From the NCBI GenBank assembly GCA_964369635.1, contig CAYJGN010000004.1:1-59419 (forward strand): 59,419 bases of DNA. Reading direction: 5' to 3'. The number at the start of each line of letters is the position of its first letter. The stretch's first letter is position 1. Positions 8,278 through 16,820 of this stretch are shown here, piece after piece. This stretch comes from CAYJGN01 sp964369635 (GTDB lineage Bacteria; Bacillota; Clostridia; Oscillospirales; Ruminococcaceae). Both the position numbers and the translations under genes were made by a program. The notes below the pieces were generated by a model. It was not told the origin of the DNA, ran no database searches, and saw nothing but the letters and a program-made list of their open reading frames with translations.

Positions 8278-9696
8278 TTGAAAGTTTTATACGTTACAAG
8301 TGAAGCGACGCCTTTTATCGCTTCAGGTGGTCTTGCAGATGTGGCAGGGAGTCTTCCCCCCGCACTGTTAAAGGCGGGGGTTGATATTAGCGTTATAATG
8401 CCGTTTTATAAGGAGATACCGCCGAAACTTCGCGAAAATGCTACTTATTTGATGAATTTCAGCGTTTTGCTTGGTTGGCGAGAGCAGTATTGTGGCCTTT
8501 TCGAGTCGACTTATAAAGGTGTTAAATACTATTTTATAGACAATGAATACTATTTCTACAGAGATAGTATCTACGGACATTATGACGATGCTGAGAGATT
8601 TGCATTTTTCTCAAGAGCTGTTATAGAAGCGGTATTGCATCTACCGGATTATTCACCGGATATAATACATTGTAACGACTGGCAATCGGCATTAGTGCCT
8701 GTTTATCTCGATTGCTTTTACAGAGGATATGCACCGCTGACAAATACTAAAACTATCTTCACTATTCATAATATCCAGTACCAGGGTAAATATGGAGTTG
8801 AATTGATTGAAGGTATTTTGGGTATACCTGAGCATTTTGCCGATGTTTTAACCTACGATAAAGACTCAAACTTTATGAAAGGTGCTATTGAGCGCAGTGA
8901 TAGAGTTACAACTGTTAGTGAGAGCTATGCAGGCGAGATTTTAGATCCATATTATTCGCATGGGCTTGATATCTTGCTTCGACTTCGCAGCTATAAGCTC
9001 TCGGGAATACTCAACGGAATTGATGTTAATAACTATAACTCGAGAACCGATAAAGATATTTTTGAGAACTTTGGCGTTCGCTCTATCGAGAAGAAAGGGA
9101 CGAACAAGAGCTGTCTGCGTGAGCTGTTTGGTCTTTCAAAAGATGGCGATAAGCCGATTATCTCGATGATAACAAGGCTTGTTGATGCAAAGGGTATTGA
9201 TATAGTTCTCTATGCGATAGACGATATGATTGAGATGGGTTATCAGTTTGTATTGCTTGGTAGTGGTGATAAAAAATATGAAGAGCAGTTTTTAGCGGCT
9301 GCGGAGCGGCATCCGTGTGAAGTGGCTGTTGAAATTGGATTTGTCCCATCTCTTGCGAGAAAAATTTATGCATCTTCCGATATGTTTTTGATGCCATCAA
9401 AGAGCGAGCCATGCGGACTTGCCCAAATGATCTGCACAAGATACGGAACACTTCCGATAGTTCGCGAGACAGGCGGTCTTCGCGATAGTATACGGGATTG
9501 CGGTGAGGGCGATGGAAATGGATATACCTTCAAAACCTTTAATGCGCATGATATGCTCGGTACTATGCAAAGAGCATATAACGACTATAACGATAAAAAG
9601 AGATGGTCTGAAAATATTAAAAACGCTTATAAATCGAACTTCTCATGGGCTGTTTCGGCTGAGCGCTATAAAGAGCTTTATGAGAGCACCATTTGA
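8278..9696 (+). CDS. glgA: glycogen synthase (ADP-glucose:starch glucosyltransferase)
   Basis: A 472-residue GT5 retaining glucosyltransferase that extends alpha-1,4-glucan from ADP-glucose. The N-terminal domain opens with MKVLYVTSEATPF and SGGLADVAGSLP; the acceptor-side HCNDWQSALVP and TIHNIQYQGKY follow. The C-terminal domain has ITRLVDAKGID and the catalytic MPSKSEPCGLAQM with RETGGLRD. The Lys that E. coli has just before the TGGL loop is Ala here. The start is TTG at 8278, supported by AAGGAGGG ten bases upstream and by the family N-terminus. Last gene of the operon, with a strong terminator about 110 bases downstream. Confidence 0.94.
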   Translation: MKVLYVTSEATPFIASGGLADVAGSLPPALLKAGVDISVIMPFYKEIPPKLRENATYLMNFSVLLGWREQYCGLFESTYKGVKYYFIDNEYYFYRDSIYGHYDDAERFAFFSRAVIEAVLHLPDYSPDIIHCNDWQSALVPVYLDCFYRGYAPLTNTKTIFTIHNIQYQGKYGVELIEGILGIPEHFADVLTYDKDSNFMKGAIERSDRVTTVSESYAGEILDPYYSHGLDILLRLRSYKLSGILNGIDVNNYNSRTDKDIFENFGVRSIEKKGTNKSCLRELFGLSKDGDKPIISMITRLVDAKGIDIVLYAIDDMIEMGYQFVLLGSGDKKYEEQFLAAAERHPCEVAVEIGFVPSLARKIYASSDMFLMPSKSEPCGLAQMICTRYGTLPIVRETGGLRDSIRDCGEGDGNGYTFKTFNAHDMLGTMQRAYNDYNDKKRWSENIKNAYKSNFSWAVSAERYKELYESTI

Positions 9697-9804
9697 AATG
9701 TAAGACTTCGGAATTTTAATATAATAGCATGTTAAAAAGGGTTTAATATTTTTTTAACGCTCGCAAATATCTTGTTATTTTGGAATTTCAAGATAAATAA
9801 AGAG

Positions 9805-9837
9805 AAAAAGTGTATGAACTATGTTCATACACTTTTT
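9805..9837. terminator. bidirectional terminator between glgA and spoIIQ
   Basis: A 15-bp perfect stem, AAAAAGTGTATGAAC (9805-9819), loop TAT, complement at 9823-9837, with A- and T-runs on the two sides, between convergent genes. Confidence 0.9.
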
Positions 9838-9870
9838 TATTAAGTCTTTTTTAAAAGGTTACTTCAATTA

Positions 9871-10644
9871 TTACGATCCACTTATAACCGAGAGCGGATC
9901 TATCCAAACACCATCTTTCTTCATACCGAAATGAAGATGTGGAGGAAGATGCTCTTCACCTGCAGCACTGCTCGAAACGCTCCCTATTGCGCGACCTGTT
10001 TCAATCTCTTCATCGAGTGAGACAGATAAGTTTGGTCCAAGTGAATAATAATGGGTTTCATAACCTGCCTCGTGGGTAACAACAACGCAGCTGCCAAAAA
10101 TCGCATCGTCATAGATATCACTGACAACACCAGCTGCTGCCGCCTTAACGATTGTGTCGGAATCTGCTTTGATATCTATACCATCATGAGTTCGCCAATC
10201 GCCAAGGGTTTCGTTTTTAACAAGCTCGCCCTGACTATAATTTCCGATTATGCTACCTGTTACTGGCATTGCAAAAGTTGGCGGCAGATCTTCGGTCGGC
10301 ACAACTTCAGGCTCTATTGCAACTGGGTCTGGCTCTACTGCGGTAGGTTCAGGATCTGGTTCTGGATCTGGTTCTGGTAATCGATCATCCTCTACCTCAT
10401 CAACAATTGATGGATTGTCAAGTGGATCTACCGGCTCATCATCTTTTGTCCCCTCAACATCTATAAAACCTGGAACGCTGTTTGAGTTTTGCGGCGGGTC
10501 ACCGAGGTCGGCAATACCGTCAATAGTTGAGTTTATTGCAAAGAATGCTGTGATTGCCGTTCCAACCATGCAGAGTGCTAGGGCAAGGAAGAAACTGCGC
10601 GAGTTTATAAATTTTGTGAGTTTTGAATTATTTTCTGTTTTCAT
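9871..10644 (-). CDS. spoIIQ: SpoIIQ-like M23 (LytM-fold) sporulation protein
   Basis: A 257-residue membrane-anchored protein. There is a short cytoplasmic N-terminus, one membrane segment at about residues 17-40, an acidic Pro/Asp/Glu linker with PEPDPEPDPEP repeats (about 85-120), then a LytM domain. The domain keeps THDGIDIKA (His and Asp zinc ligands) and PPHLHFG, and its MPVTGSIIGNYSQGELV and TLGDWRTHDG blocks are characteristic of SpoIIQ, the forespore partner of SpoIIIAH in the engulfment channel. The ATG at 10644 is preferred since AGAGGTG precedes it; an upstream GTG lies within that site. It faces the spoVA genes from a shared upstream region with sigma-F/G-like elements. Confidence 0.82.
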   Translation of the reverse strand: MKTENNSKLTKFINSRSFFLALALCMVGTAITAFFAINSTIDGIADLGDPPQNSNSVPGFIDVEGTKDDEPVDPLDNPSIVDEVEDDRLPEPDPEPDPEPTAVEPDPVAIEPEVVPTEDLPPTFAMPVTGSIIGNYSQGELVKNETLGDWRTHDGIDIKADSDTIVKAAAAGVVSDIYDDAIFGSCVVVTHEAGYETHYYSLGPNLSVSLDEEIETGRAIGSVSSSAAGEEHLPPHLHFGMKKDGVWIDPLSVISGS

Positions 10645-10665
10645 TTTAAACACCTCTCATTGCCT

Positions 10666-10694
10666 TATTTTTGACAGGGATTTTTTCTTTATGC
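10666..10694 (-). promoter_or_regulatory. candidate sigma-F promoter of spoIIQ
   Basis: Minus strand GCATA (10694-10690), 14-bp spacer, GTCAAAAATA (10675-10666), close to the forespore sigma-F pattern (GYWTA - about 15 - GGnrAnAnTW, one mismatch). The position fits the spoIIQ start. Confidence 0.5.
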
Positions 10695-10722
10695 ATATAA
10701 TAAAATATTTTTGTTCAAAATA
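10693..10722 (+). promoter_or_regulatory. candidate sigma-G promoter of spoVACDE
   Basis: GCATA (10693-10697), 18-bp spacer, CAAAATA (10716-10722), near the sigma-G pattern GHATR-N18-CATWHTA with one mismatch. Its -35 is the other half of the palindrome TATGCATA (10690-10697) used by spoIIQ. Confidence 0.45.
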
Positions 10723-10738
10723 GTTTTGAGGTGGTTAT

Positions 10739-11173
10739 ATGAATAATAAAGAATATGAAAAACTCGTAGAAAAAAACAGCCCAAACTCAAGTATAATAAA
10801 AAACTGTATCTTTGCATTTATAGTTGGCGGTACAATCTGTGCAGGCGGACAGATACTCTTTAATATCTATTCGCAGTATGGCAATGATACCGCGCAGTCA
10901 AGCACCCTTGTCTCGATAACGCTTATAGCCTTATCATTTCTGCTAACTGGATTTAATATCTATCACAAAATTGCAGATAAAGCTGGTGCTGGAACGCTTG
11001 TTCCAATAACGGGATTTGCAAATGCTGTGGTAGCGCCAGCGATAGAATTTCGCGCAGAAGGGTTGATTCTCGGAGTTGGAGCGAAGATTTTTTCAATCTC
11101 AGGTCCTGTTATAGTTTATGGGCCGCTTGCAAGCGCTATATACGGACTTATATTTTATTTCTTTTTAATGTGA
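10739..11173 (+). CDS. spoVAC: stage V sporulation protein AC
   Basis: A 144-residue inner-membrane protein of the SpoVA channel, which moves dipicolinic acid into the forespore and releases it in germination; SpoVAC itself is known as a mechanosensitive channel. Four hydrophobic segments are visible (about 22-42, 55-75, 88-105, 118-142). The family blocks AFIVGGTICAGGQ, DKAGAGTLVPITGFANAVVAPAIEF and LGVGAKIFSISGPVIVYG are all present. GAGGTGG at 10728-10734 sets the start. First of three genes, followed by spoVAD after 7 bases. Confidence 0.95.
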   Translation: MNNKEYEKLVEKNSPNSSIIKNCIFAFIVGGTICAGGQILFNIYSQYGNDTAQSSTLVSITLIALSFLLTGFNIYHKIADKAGAGTLVPITGFANAVVAPAIEFRAEGLILGVGAKIFSISGPVIVYGPLASAIYGLIFYFFLM

Positions 11174-11180
11174 GGATATT

Positions 11181-12194
11181 ATGGCTAAAAGAATTGGAAA
11201 ACAAACAATAGAACTCGAGCGAAAGGTTGGAATTATAGAGAGTGCGGCGGTGGTAGGACAAAAAGAGGGAGAAGGGCCGCTCGAGCGCTTTTTTGATTAC
11301 TGCTCTCCTGATATTATGTTTGGAGAGGAGAGCTTTGAGAGAGCAGAAAGTCAGATGGTGTCAAAGTCTTGCGAGCTTGCGCTTAAAAAAGCGGGTGTTT
11401 GCCTATCTGATATAGAGCTAATTTGCGGTGGGGATCTTTTAAATCAATGCGCGGCGAGTCATTTTGCTCATCGTAACAACGGTGTGCCGTTTATAGGTCT
11501 TTATGGTGCCTGCTCAACCCTCACCGAGGGAATTTCGATAGCTTCGCTCTTTCTTGATGGCGGTGGGTTTAAAAAGGTGCTTGTTGAAACAAGCTCTCAC
11601 TTCTGCACAGCTGAGAGGCAGTATCGCTTTCCGCTCGAATACGGAAGCTTTCGAACGCCGAATAATCAGTGGACAGTAACGGGAAGTGGCGCTTGTCTGC
11701 TCGGATGTGATAGTCCTTTTGGTATCTATATTAAAAGGGTGCTTATCGGTAAAATTATCGACCTTGGTATAACTGATCAAAATAATATGGGGGCGGCGAT
11801 GGCGCCGGCGGCGGCAGATAGCATAAAGCAGTTTTTTAAAGATACAAATGCAAAACCCGAAGATTACGATGCAATTTTCACAGGTGACCTCGGAGCGGTT
11901 GGCTCGAAGCTTGTTCGCTTGATGCTAAAAGAAGAGGGAATTGATATCGAAGATATTCATAACGATTGCGGACTTTTAATATATGATTTGTCAAGACAAA
12001 ATGTCCGCTCTGGTGGCAGTGGTTGCGGCTGTTCGGCAAGTGTTTTTTCTTCCTATGTTATAGAAAAGCTAAAACAAAAAGAGCTTCGCAAAATTCTTTT
12101 TATGTCAACTGGGGCGCTATTATCACCCACTACAACCCTTCAGGGGGAGAGTATACCTGCAGTAGTTCATATTGTTGAGATTGAGGTAGAATAG
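11181..12194 (+). CDS. spoVAD: stage V sporulation protein AD
   Basis: A 337-residue thiolase-fold protein that binds dipicolinic acid and is part of the SpoVA complex on the forespore membrane. Recognisable blocks are SAAVVGQKEGEGPL, FERAESQMV, GGDLLNQ, GLYGACSTL (with the Cys at the thiolase nucleophile position), TSSHFCTAERQ, EYGSFRTPNNQWTVTGSGA, NMGAAMAPAA, TGDLGAVGS and GGSGCGCSASV. Length is typical. The ribosome site GTGAGGA overlaps the end of spoVAC. Its stop TAG directly precedes the spoVAE ATG. Confidence 0.96.
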   Translation: MAKRIGKQTIELERKVGIIESAAVVGQKEGEGPLERFFDYCSPDIMFGEESFERAESQMVSKSCELALKKAGVCLSDIELICGGDLLNQCAASHFAHRNNGVPFIGLYGACSTLTEGISIASLFLDGGGFKKVLVETSSHFCTAERQYRFPLEYGSFRTPNNQWTVTGSGACLLGCDSPFGIYIKRVLIGKIIDLGITDQNNMGAAMAPAAADSIKQFFKDTNAKPEDYDAIFTGDLGAVGSKLVRLMLKEEGIDIEDIHNDCGLLIYDLSRQNVRSGGSGCGCSASVFSSYVIEKLKQKELRKILFMSTGALLSPTTTLQGESIPAVVHIVEIEVE

Positions 12195-12548
12195 ATGGAT
12201 ATTTTAAAAGCATTTATAACGGGTGGACTGCTTTGTCTTATAGGGCAGATTTTAATAGATAAGACAAAGCTAACACCTGCAAGGATTCTAACGGGATATG
12301 TTGTAGCGGGAGTTATCCTCTCGGCGGTCGGCATTTATGATTATATCGCAGAGTTTGGCGGTGCTGGTGCATCAGTACCGCTCACTGGATTTGGAGCGGT
12401 GCTTGCCCGTGGAGTTGAGAGAGCTATAAGAGAAGATGGTCTAATTGGCGTTTTAACAGGTGGTTTATCATCTGCGGCGGCTGGAATATCCGCAGCGGTG
12501 TTCCTTGGGGTAATTGCGGCTATCTTATTTAAGCCAAAGGAGAAATAG
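12195..12548 (+). CDS. spoVAE: stage V sporulation protein AE (SpoVAEB type)
   Basis: A 117-residue integral membrane protein of the SpoVA complex. Typical are FITGGLLCLIGQILID, LTPARILTGYVVAGV, GIYDYIAEFGGAGASVPLTGFG and a final hydrophobic segment ending FKPKEK, about four membrane spans in all. It shares the GGAGASVPLTGFG element with SpoVAC, reflecting common ancestry. It begins directly after the spoVAD stop, with GAGGTAG within the end of spoVAD, so translation is coupled. Clostridia commonly carry just C-D-E, as here. A terminator follows. Confidence 0.95.
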   Translation: MDILKAFITGGLLCLIGQILIDKTKLTPARILTGYVVAGVILSAVGIYDYIAEFGGAGASVPLTGFGAVLARGVERAIREDGLIGVLTGGLSSAAAGISAAVFLGVIAAILFKPKEK

Positions 12549-12561
12549 AGGGCAGAAGAAT

Positions 12562-12604
12562 GAAAAGTCAATCCACAATTCGGTGTATTGACTTTTCTGT
12601 TTTA
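12562..12604 (+). terminator. terminator of spoVACDE
   Basis: GAAAAGTCAAT-C-CAC (12562-12576) pairs with GGTG-T-ATTGACTTTTC, closing a short loop, followed by TGTTTT. Confidence 0.8.
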
Positions 12605-12788
12605 ATATAATTTTATCAAGAAAATGCATAAAAATCACAATAAATTTCAAACAAAAAATATATTCTTGTCTATAATATACATATACAATAAACGTTATAA
12701 GCGCTATTATATGAATATAGAGGGGGTTGAAATATTCTAACAAAATTTATTTAAGAATATTAATTGTAAATGAAATGAGGGAGAAAGT

Positions 12789-13273
12789 ATGAAAAAATAA
12801 TAAAGATGTTATTAGTTGGTTTAATTGCATGTAGTATGGCAGTTACCGCTTCTGCCTCAACAACATACTATCATTTGAATTGGACTTTTCCGTTACCGGG
12901 TTATTTTCCGATATCACATGATTATGGTGTTTATTCAAGTACTTATGGTTGGCATTATGGCCTTGATTTGGCACCGTCTGCAGGAACTTCAATTTATTAT
13001 GCAAGAAGTGGAACCGTAATACAAAGTTTTTATAACTTGGATCAAGAGCATTTTGGCAATGGTCATTTCGTTGCAGTCCGAACTGCTGATATTGTCGGTG
13101 GTGGAAATAACAATTTTATAACCTATCACTATGCACATATGTTAAATCCGCCAGTAAATGCTTCAGGGCAGTATATAGTGCAATTAAATAGGGTTTTAGA
13201 AGATAACAATATTAAAAACTACTATAATATGCAACGAATAGAAAGTGAGCTTGCATTAGTCAGTACAAAATAA
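12789..13273 (+). pseudogene. broken, truncated secreted M23-like (LytM) gene
   Basis: The natural start is ATG 12789, with GAGGGAGAAA upstream, but it reads only ATG AAA AAA TAA. One extra base in the A-run (12792-12797) would give MKKIIKMLLVGLIACS and a full signal peptide in the frame that stays open from 12806 to 13273. The secreted part has GWHYGLDLAP and HYAHM, matching the HxxxD and HxH zinc/catalytic motifs of LytM domains. The final LHFE block is missing and the protein ends in an unrelated NYYNMQRIESELALVSTK. So both the start and the end look damaged. An internal ATG at 12806 lacks a ribosome site. Next to a lipoprotein gene. Confidence 0.55.
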
Positions 13274-13295
13274 TTAAGCAGTGGGGGTATAGCTT

Positions 13296-14207
13296 TTGAA
13301 AAAGATAGTTATAACGATTTTAACTGTTGCGTTGGTGCTGTGTGGTTGCAATGCAGATGGTGATAACTCTTCAAGTGAATTAGATGGCGATAGCTTATCT
13401 CCGGTGGTAGAAAGCTTAGATAATTCACAACCAGATAGTGGCAGTTCTTCGAGTTCAGTTGACGCAGAAGATATATGGGGTGAAGCTGTTTATGTAAACC
13501 ATAGTTATGTTCGAAATGATAAGTATGAAGTAATTCTTGATGAGTTATCATTCATTGTTCGAGAACGTGGAAACCCTGAAAGTTACACTATCGATTTAAT
13601 TGAGGTTATAAAGCCGGAATCGGAAGAAAAGCTTTTAGAAGATTTCATCCCATACACATTTTTGCAGATTATGTCGGGTGATGCCGGAATTTTAAGGTTT
13701 TCATTTCATAATGGTAAAGAATCTTTAGGTTTTTTTTTCTATGATTTAGAAAATAATAAGCAGATTGTTGAAATTCCCGGAATAGAAATAACAACCAAAC
13801 AATTAAGTGGTAGGGTAAAAATAAGTATGCCGATTGACCATGTGAGTATAGCGGAGTTTTTGGCTTATAGTCCGCAATATAGGGAAGTTCCAGAGGGTGC
13901 AAAATTCGATGGAAACGGTTTGGTTGGACAGTATTTTGATGAAAGTTATAATTTTGATACAGGTGCAGCTGCGTTATCGCCAAATGCAAAATACTTTGCA
14001 ACATATGATAACGAAAAAGATATCGTACATATATTTATGGTTTCATATAACGAGGATATGACGATTTGCACAGGTATGGAATTTGTCCGCTCGCAACAAC
14101 TTGAACAAAGAGATAATATGATTATCGGTTTACAGATGGATGTTTCTGATACGGACGGCAGCGTAACGCTCCATTCGCTTCCCACAGAAGAGGTACCAGA
14201 TTTTTAG
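13296..14207 (+). CDS. uncharacterised lipoprotein
   Basis: 303 residues. The N-terminus MKKIVITILTVALVLCGC is a lipoprotein signal peptide; LCGC is the lipobox with Cys18 to be lipidated. A low-complexity Ser/Asp linker follows (about 25-62), then a domain of about 240 residues with no motif I recognise (EVILDELSFIVRERGNPESY, FLQIMSGDAGILRF, LSPNAKYFATYDNEKDIVHI). The ALSPNAKYFATYD stretch is reminiscent of a beta-propeller blade, but one instance is not enough to claim it. The start is TTG at 13296, with GGGGG about 10 bases upstream. 22 bases after the broken M23 gene, possibly the same transcript. Confidence 0.7.
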   Translation: MKKIVITILTVALVLCGCNADGDNSSSELDGDSLSPVVESLDNSQPDSGSSSSSVDAEDIWGEAVYVNHSYVRNDKYEVILDELSFIVRERGNPESYTIDLIEVIKPESEEKLLEDFIPYTFLQIMSGDAGILRFSFHNGKESLGFFFYDLENNKQIVEIPGIEITTKQLSGRVKISMPIDHVSIAEFLAYSPQYREVPEGAKFDGNGLVGQYFDESYNFDTGAAALSPNAKYFATYDNEKDIVHIFMVSYNEDMTICTGMEFVRSQQLEQRDNMIIGLQMDVSDTDGSVTLHSLPTEEVPDF

Positions 14208-14233
14208 AATTAATTTAGCATCAAAATAAGAGG

Positions 14234-14267
14234 AAAAGCGTTGCAAGTGAAAAGTTGCAACGCTTTT
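14234..14267 (+). terminator. terminator of the lipoprotein gene
   Basis: AAAAGCGTTGCAA (14234-14246), 8-nt loop, complement 14255-14267, then TATTG. Confidence 0.8.
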
Positions 14268-14274
14268 ATTGTCT

Positions 14275-14301
14275 AAAAAGTCGCCATTTTGGCGACTTTT
14301 A
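14275..14301 (-). terminator. terminator of the HAD gene
   Basis: AAAAGTCGCCA (14276-14286), loop TTT, complement 14290-14300; on the minus strand it is followed by T-rich sequence. Back to back with the preceding terminator. Confidence 0.75.
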
Positions 14302-14329
14302 AAATACAGTTAAATTTCTAAGATTTAAA

Positions 14330-15193
14330 TTATAACCCATTCTGCTCTGCAAGAATCTTATGAATTCCTTTTAATACCCCTTGATTTAAATTTGTATCGG
14401 TTATGTATCGTGCGATTTTTTTAATCTCTTCTGTTGCGTTCCCCATAGCGAATGAATGCTTTATCATGGTAAGCATCTCTGTATCATTATCGCTATCGCC
14501 AAAAGCCGCTATTTCATCGGGTGCAATGCCGTACATATCCGCAATTTTAAAGAGCATCCTCCCCTTATCCATAATATCATCACAAACTTCAAGATATCCT
14601 TCAAATGAGCAACTTAAATTAACCCCGCCAATATCTTGAAACTCTAAAACTGCTTTATCGTAAATATCAAGATCTAAAGTTTTAGCATCAATTTTAACAA
14701 TTTGCGCTGTTTTTAGTGCGCCTATATCATCAATTTTATAGGCGTTTCTCGTAAAATACTCCTTGTTGAAGAAACGTACATCTTCAAGCTTGCTTACATC
14801 TTTGCCGTGCATAGCACTTGCCATTCTAATATGTTCGCTAAAATAAAAATCTATATCATAAAAGGTGAATTTCTTATCACTCGCATCGTGAAAAGTCGTG
14901 TGGAAATTATATTTATTAAGTATTTTAGAAACTTTTTCAAGTCTTTCAAACGGGAAAGGATGAGTAATATGCACTGATTTATCCTTTGAGATATATTCAT
15001 GTCCGTTATTTAAAATTAGATCGCAATCAAGCCCAAAATCAGAAACAACATGCTTCGTCATACCGTAGTTTCGCCCGGTGACGATTATATATTTAATGCC
15101 GCACCCTTTAATGAATTTAAGGGTATCGCTATCTATTGAATGCTCTCCGTTTAGTAGCGTGCCATCGAGGTCGAAGGCGAAAAGTTTTATCAT
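14330..15193 (-). CDS. HAD superfamily hydrolase, Cof/YkrA type
   Basis: A 287-residue cytoplasmic Cof-type phosphatase. These enzymes dephosphorylate sugar phosphates and related small metabolites, and the substrate cannot be told from sequence. Motif I is FAFDLDGTLL (nucleophile Asp8, acid Asp10), motif II is IIVTGRN, motif III uses the Lys in DIMDKGRML, and motif IV is AAFGDSDNDTEML. The large insertion between motifs II and III is the C2B-type cap. AAAGGAGC precedes the ATG. Single gene with its own sigma-A promoter. Confidence 0.88.
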   Translation of the reverse strand: MIKLFAFDLDGTLLNGEHSIDSDTLKFIKGCGIKYIIVTGRNYGMTKHVVSDFGLDCDLILNNGHEYISKDKSVHITHPFPFERLEKVSKILNKYNFHTTFHDASDKKFTFYDIDFYFSEHIRMASAMHGKDVSKLEDVRFFNKEYFTRNAYKIDDIGALKTAQIVKIDAKTLDLDIYDKAVLEFQDIGGVNLSCSFEGYLEVCDDIMDKGRMLFKIADMYGIAPDEIAAFGDSDNDTEMLTMIKHSFAMGNATEEIKKIARYITDTNLNQGVLKGIHKILAEQNGL

Positions 15194-15221
15194 AAATGCT
15201 CCTTTAAAATATTCTTAGCAT

Positions 15222-15250
15222 ATTATATCAGCAAATAACGATAAACTCAA
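15222..15250 (-). promoter_or_regulatory. sigma-A promoter of the HAD gene
   Basis: Minus strand TTGAGT (15250-15245), 17-bp spacer, TATAAT (15227-15222). Confidence 0.7.
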
Positions 15251-15257
15251 ATGAAAA

Positions 15258-15283
15258 ACGAGAGTTTTTAGTAAAACTCTCGT
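15258..15283 (-). terminator. terminator of the phosphohexomutase gene
   Basis: ACGAGAGTTTT (15258-15268), loop TAGT, complement 15273-15283; on the minus strand a TTTTT run follows. Confidence 0.75.
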
Positions 15284-15296
15284 AAATCAATATAAT

Positions 15297-16799
15297 TTAG
15301 CCGATATATTTCTCTATTGGGGTTAAATCAAGCTTATCAAAATCGCGTAGAAATTCGTAGATAATTTTTGCTATTTCTTTGCAACCGCCATCAACCTTGC
15401 TCTCGATATTGAGAGGCATAAGCGGGTCGTGAAGCGATAGACGAAGCAAAAACCAACCATTTTCGGTATTGACACGCACTCCCTCAAAATCCTTTTTCGC
15501 TGGAGTTAGATTTTCATTATTCGCAGCATATATTTTCAGTTTCTCGATAACATCTTCACCATAACTCTTAAAATCCTCTTGTGAAATTTTAAAACGAAGC
15601 TCTTTTGTATCTGCAGGTTGTTTTAAGTTTTGAAGCAGTGACGATAGTGTTTTGCCTGCACTTCGCAGTTTTGCAAGTTTAATTAAAATTTTCGCCGCTA
15701 TATAAGCACCATCATCGAGGAAAAAGTTCTCTTTGAATGCGCCGTGTCCCGATGTTTCAACTGCGAGCGCTGAATGCTGTCCCTCATTGTTTAGACGGAT
15801 AGACTCATTTATAACGTTCTTATATCCTCTTTTAAAACGGTGATGGATAAGCCCTTCGCCCTCGAGAAAATCGGTAAGCTCATCGCTTGTAACCGAGTCG
15901 GTAACGATAGTTGTCCCGGGGTCGCTCTCTTTTAAAATTGCACCAAGGAGCGCTATAAGGGTGTTTTTATTTATCTCGTTTCCATCTTTATCAACAACGC
16001 TTGCTCTATCAACATCGGTATCAAATATAATTCCAAGGTCAGCTTTTGCCGCAAGTGTTGCTTTGCAGACAGCTTCCATAGCCTCTTTGTCCTCGGGATT
16101 TGGGATATGGTTTGGGAAATTGCCATCAGGCTCTAAAAAAACGCTTCCATCGGTATCTGCTCCAAGTGGTTTTAGTATTTTCTCTGCAAAAAAACCACCG
16201 GCACCGTTTCCAGCATCAACTATTATCTTAAATCCATCGAGTGGGTGCTCGCCTTTTCCAATCTCCTCTCGAATTTTTAAAACAAGATAATTGCTATATG
16301 AGGAAATGAGGTCTTTTTCTATAACCTGTCCCTCTTCTGATTTTGCAAAATCGCTTTTCTCTGAGAGTGCAACGAGTTCTGATATATCGCTCTTTTCAAG
16401 TCCTCCGTCTTTTGTGAAAAACTTCATTCCATTTCTGTTAAATGGCAGGTGACTTGCAGTGAGCATTATTCCGCCATCGCAAGAAAAGTCCTCTAAAACG
16501 GTACTCATAAAAATCGAAGGGGTTGAAGAAAGGGCGCAATCATAAACTAAAACACCGCTGCGTTTAAGACCTGTTATTGCTGCGTTTTTAAGTTCATTTG
16601 CAGTAATCCTGCTGTCATGTCCTACCGAAACGATTATCTGCGAAGCAGATTTTCCGGTTTTCGAGATTAGGAAGGTAGCAAAACTGCGAGCTAAAGTCTC
16701 AACGGCTTCTGCTGTGAGAGTTACCGACTCCCCGACAATGCCATCGCAAGCAACACCTCTAATATCGCTTCCGTTTTGCAAAGCTTTATAATTTATCAT
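15297..16799 (-). CDS. phosphomannomutase/phosphoglucomutase family protein
   Basis: A 500-residue alpha-D-phosphohexomutase, interconverting hexose 6- and 1-phosphates (mannose or glucose), supplying sugar nucleotides for envelope glycans. The N-terminal domain has DIRGV and VGHDSR. The active-site phosphoserine lies in MLTASHLPFNRNGMKFF (TASHLP instead of the common TASHNP). The metal loop is FDTDVDRASVV, and the sugar-binding loop is VETSGHGAF. A phosphate-binding C-terminal domain is present (EGVRVNTENGWFLLRLSLHDPL, in which an R-x-S motif is seen). GGAGGAATAAAT precedes the ATG. It is transcribed divergently from the FkbM methyltransferase gene. Confidence 0.88.
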   Translation of the reverse strand: MINYKALQNGSDIRGVACDGIVGESVTLTAEAVETLARSFATFLISKTGKSASQIIVSVGHDSRITANELKNAAITGLKRSGVLVYDCALSSTPSIFMSTVLEDFSCDGGIMLTASHLPFNRNGMKFFTKDGGLEKSDISELVALSEKSDFAKSEEGQVIEKDLISSYSNYLVLKIREEIGKGEHPLDGFKIIVDAGNGAGGFFAEKILKPLGADTDGSVFLEPDGNFPNHIPNPEDKEAMEAVCKATLAAKADLGIIFDTDVDRASVVDKDGNEINKNTLIALLGAILKESDPGTTIVTDSVTSDELTDFLEGEGLIHHRFKRGYKNVINESIRLNNEGQHSALAVETSGHGAFKENFFLDDGAYIAAKILIKLAKLRSAGKTLSSLLQNLKQPADTKELRFKISQEDFKSYGEDVIEKLKIYAANNENLTPAKKDFEGVRVNTENGWFLLRLSLHDPLMPLNIESKVDGGCKEIAKIIYEFLRDFDKLDLTPIEKYIG

Positions 16800-16820
16800 A
16801 TTTATTCCTCCGTCAATAAT

